Shown one piece after another: positions 63,817 through 64,000 of a stretch of 64,000 nt of DNA. The notes under the pieces were generated by a model. That model saw nothing but the letters and a program-made list of their open reading frames with translations. It was not told where the DNA came from and did not search any database. The position numbers and the translations under genes were made by a program. The stretch's first letter is position 1. The number at the start of each line of letters is the position of its first letter. This DNA comes from Sporosarcina sp. ACRSL. GTDB lineage: Bacteria; Bacillota; Bacilli; Bacillales_A; Planococcaceae. The stretch is taken from NCBI RefSeq assembly GCF_022346605.1, contig NZ_JAKRNT010000008.1, forward strand, positions 182,311-246,310, in the 5' to 3' direction.

Positions 63817-64000
63817 ATGCTCGCAACGCTCCGCTTGTGCTCGCAAACGCCGTTCTACGTAACGGCAAGTGCAAAGATGTGCTCGCAACGCTCCGCTTGT
63901 GCTCGCAAACGCCGTTCTACGTAACGGCAAGTGCAAAGATGTGCTCGCAACGCTCCGCTTGTGCTCGCAAACGCCGTTCTACGTAACGGCAAGTGCAAAG
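63817..64000. repeat. 62-bp tandem repeat, three copies, cut by the window edge
   Basis: GCTCGCAACG recurs at 63819, 63881 and 63943, exactly 62 bp apart. The units are identical except for a small change at the first boundary. Each contains GCTCGCAACGCTCCGCTTGT, GCTCGCAAACGCC and the small dyad GCCGTT / AACGGC. The last unit reaches base 64000, so the array may continue. Confidence 0.9.

Noticed and set aside
63817..64000. CRISPR array
   Set aside because: Units of 62 bp are identical along their whole length, with no variable spacers and no cas genes in the window.
63614..64000. Small genes after spo0A
   Set aside because: The two frames of 64-68 codons run through repeats and the terminator and have no ribosome sites.

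Overview
The window is chromosomal DNA from a spore-forming member of the Bacillales. Gene content and order closely follow the Bacillus subtilis dnaG-sigA to spo0A stretch (yqf, yqg, comG, gcv, yqh, spoIIIA, acc, xse, dxs, recN, spoIVB, spo0A). The moderate GC content, a class II (B12-dependent) ribonucleotide reductase, and the G+C-rich intergenic repeats with TTGATTGGAG/AATCAACA ends make a Planococcaceae genome such as Sporosarcina my best guess; that assignment is inference. Almost every base is accounted for by housekeeping genes, so the unusual material lies in the interruptions and intergenic insertions.

Layout: 0-6 kb, end of a PEP-synthase regulator, dnaG, sigA, a small membrane gene, an acyl-CoA dehydrogenase and cytochrome c550. 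6-20 kb, trmK/Nif3, ispH, cshB-nfo, znuC-znuB-zur, ispG, DUF families, a Na/Pi cotransporter and sodA. 20-30 kb, pbpA, envelope proteins, rpmG, the folate gene yqgN, ltaS and small membrane proteins. 30-34.5 kb, the comGA-GG competence pilus operon with aroK. 34.5-40.4 kb, a tandem glycine riboswitch, the gcvT-PA-PB glycine cleavage operon and lipM. 40.5-43.4 kb, nrdJ. 43.4-50 kb, yqhQ, yqhR, aroQ, a peptidase, efp and a reduced spoIIIA operon. 50-63.6 kb, accBC, nusB-folD-xseAB-ispA-dxs-tlyA-argR-recN, spoIVB and spo0A. The last 0.4 kb is repeat DNA.

The most interesting items are as follows. (1) A 255-nt group I intron without a homing endonuclease interrupts nrdJ exactly inside the active-site NPCG|E motif. 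I can place P1 (with the splice-site U.G pair), P3, P4, P6, P7, P8, the P9 hairpins and P10. (2) An approximately 184-nt, highly structured segment without a transposase sits directly after the T-run of the glycine-riboswitch terminator. It looks like the ends plus omega/reRNA-like scaffold of an IS200/IS605 element. (3) A pared-down spoIIIA operon lacks spoIIIAA and spoIIIAB and has shortened AE, AF and AG, yet spoIVB and spo0A look intact. (4) Several repeat families occur: an inverted pair at 23.4/23.9 kb, palindromic modules shared between 30.1 and 63.8 kb, an insertion-like module between two copies of a hairpin at 19.9 kb, and a 62-bp tandem repeat running off the right edge.

Functionally the genes form coherent sets: isoprenoid precursors (ispH, ispG, dxs, ispA), one-carbon/glycine/lipoate metabolism (gcv, lipM, folD, 5-FCL), fatty-acid synthesis (accBC), DNA replication and repair (dnaG, nfo, xseAB, recN, nrdJ), competence, and sporulation. 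Start codons were chosen by ribosome-binding-site spacing; TTG and GTG starts are common.
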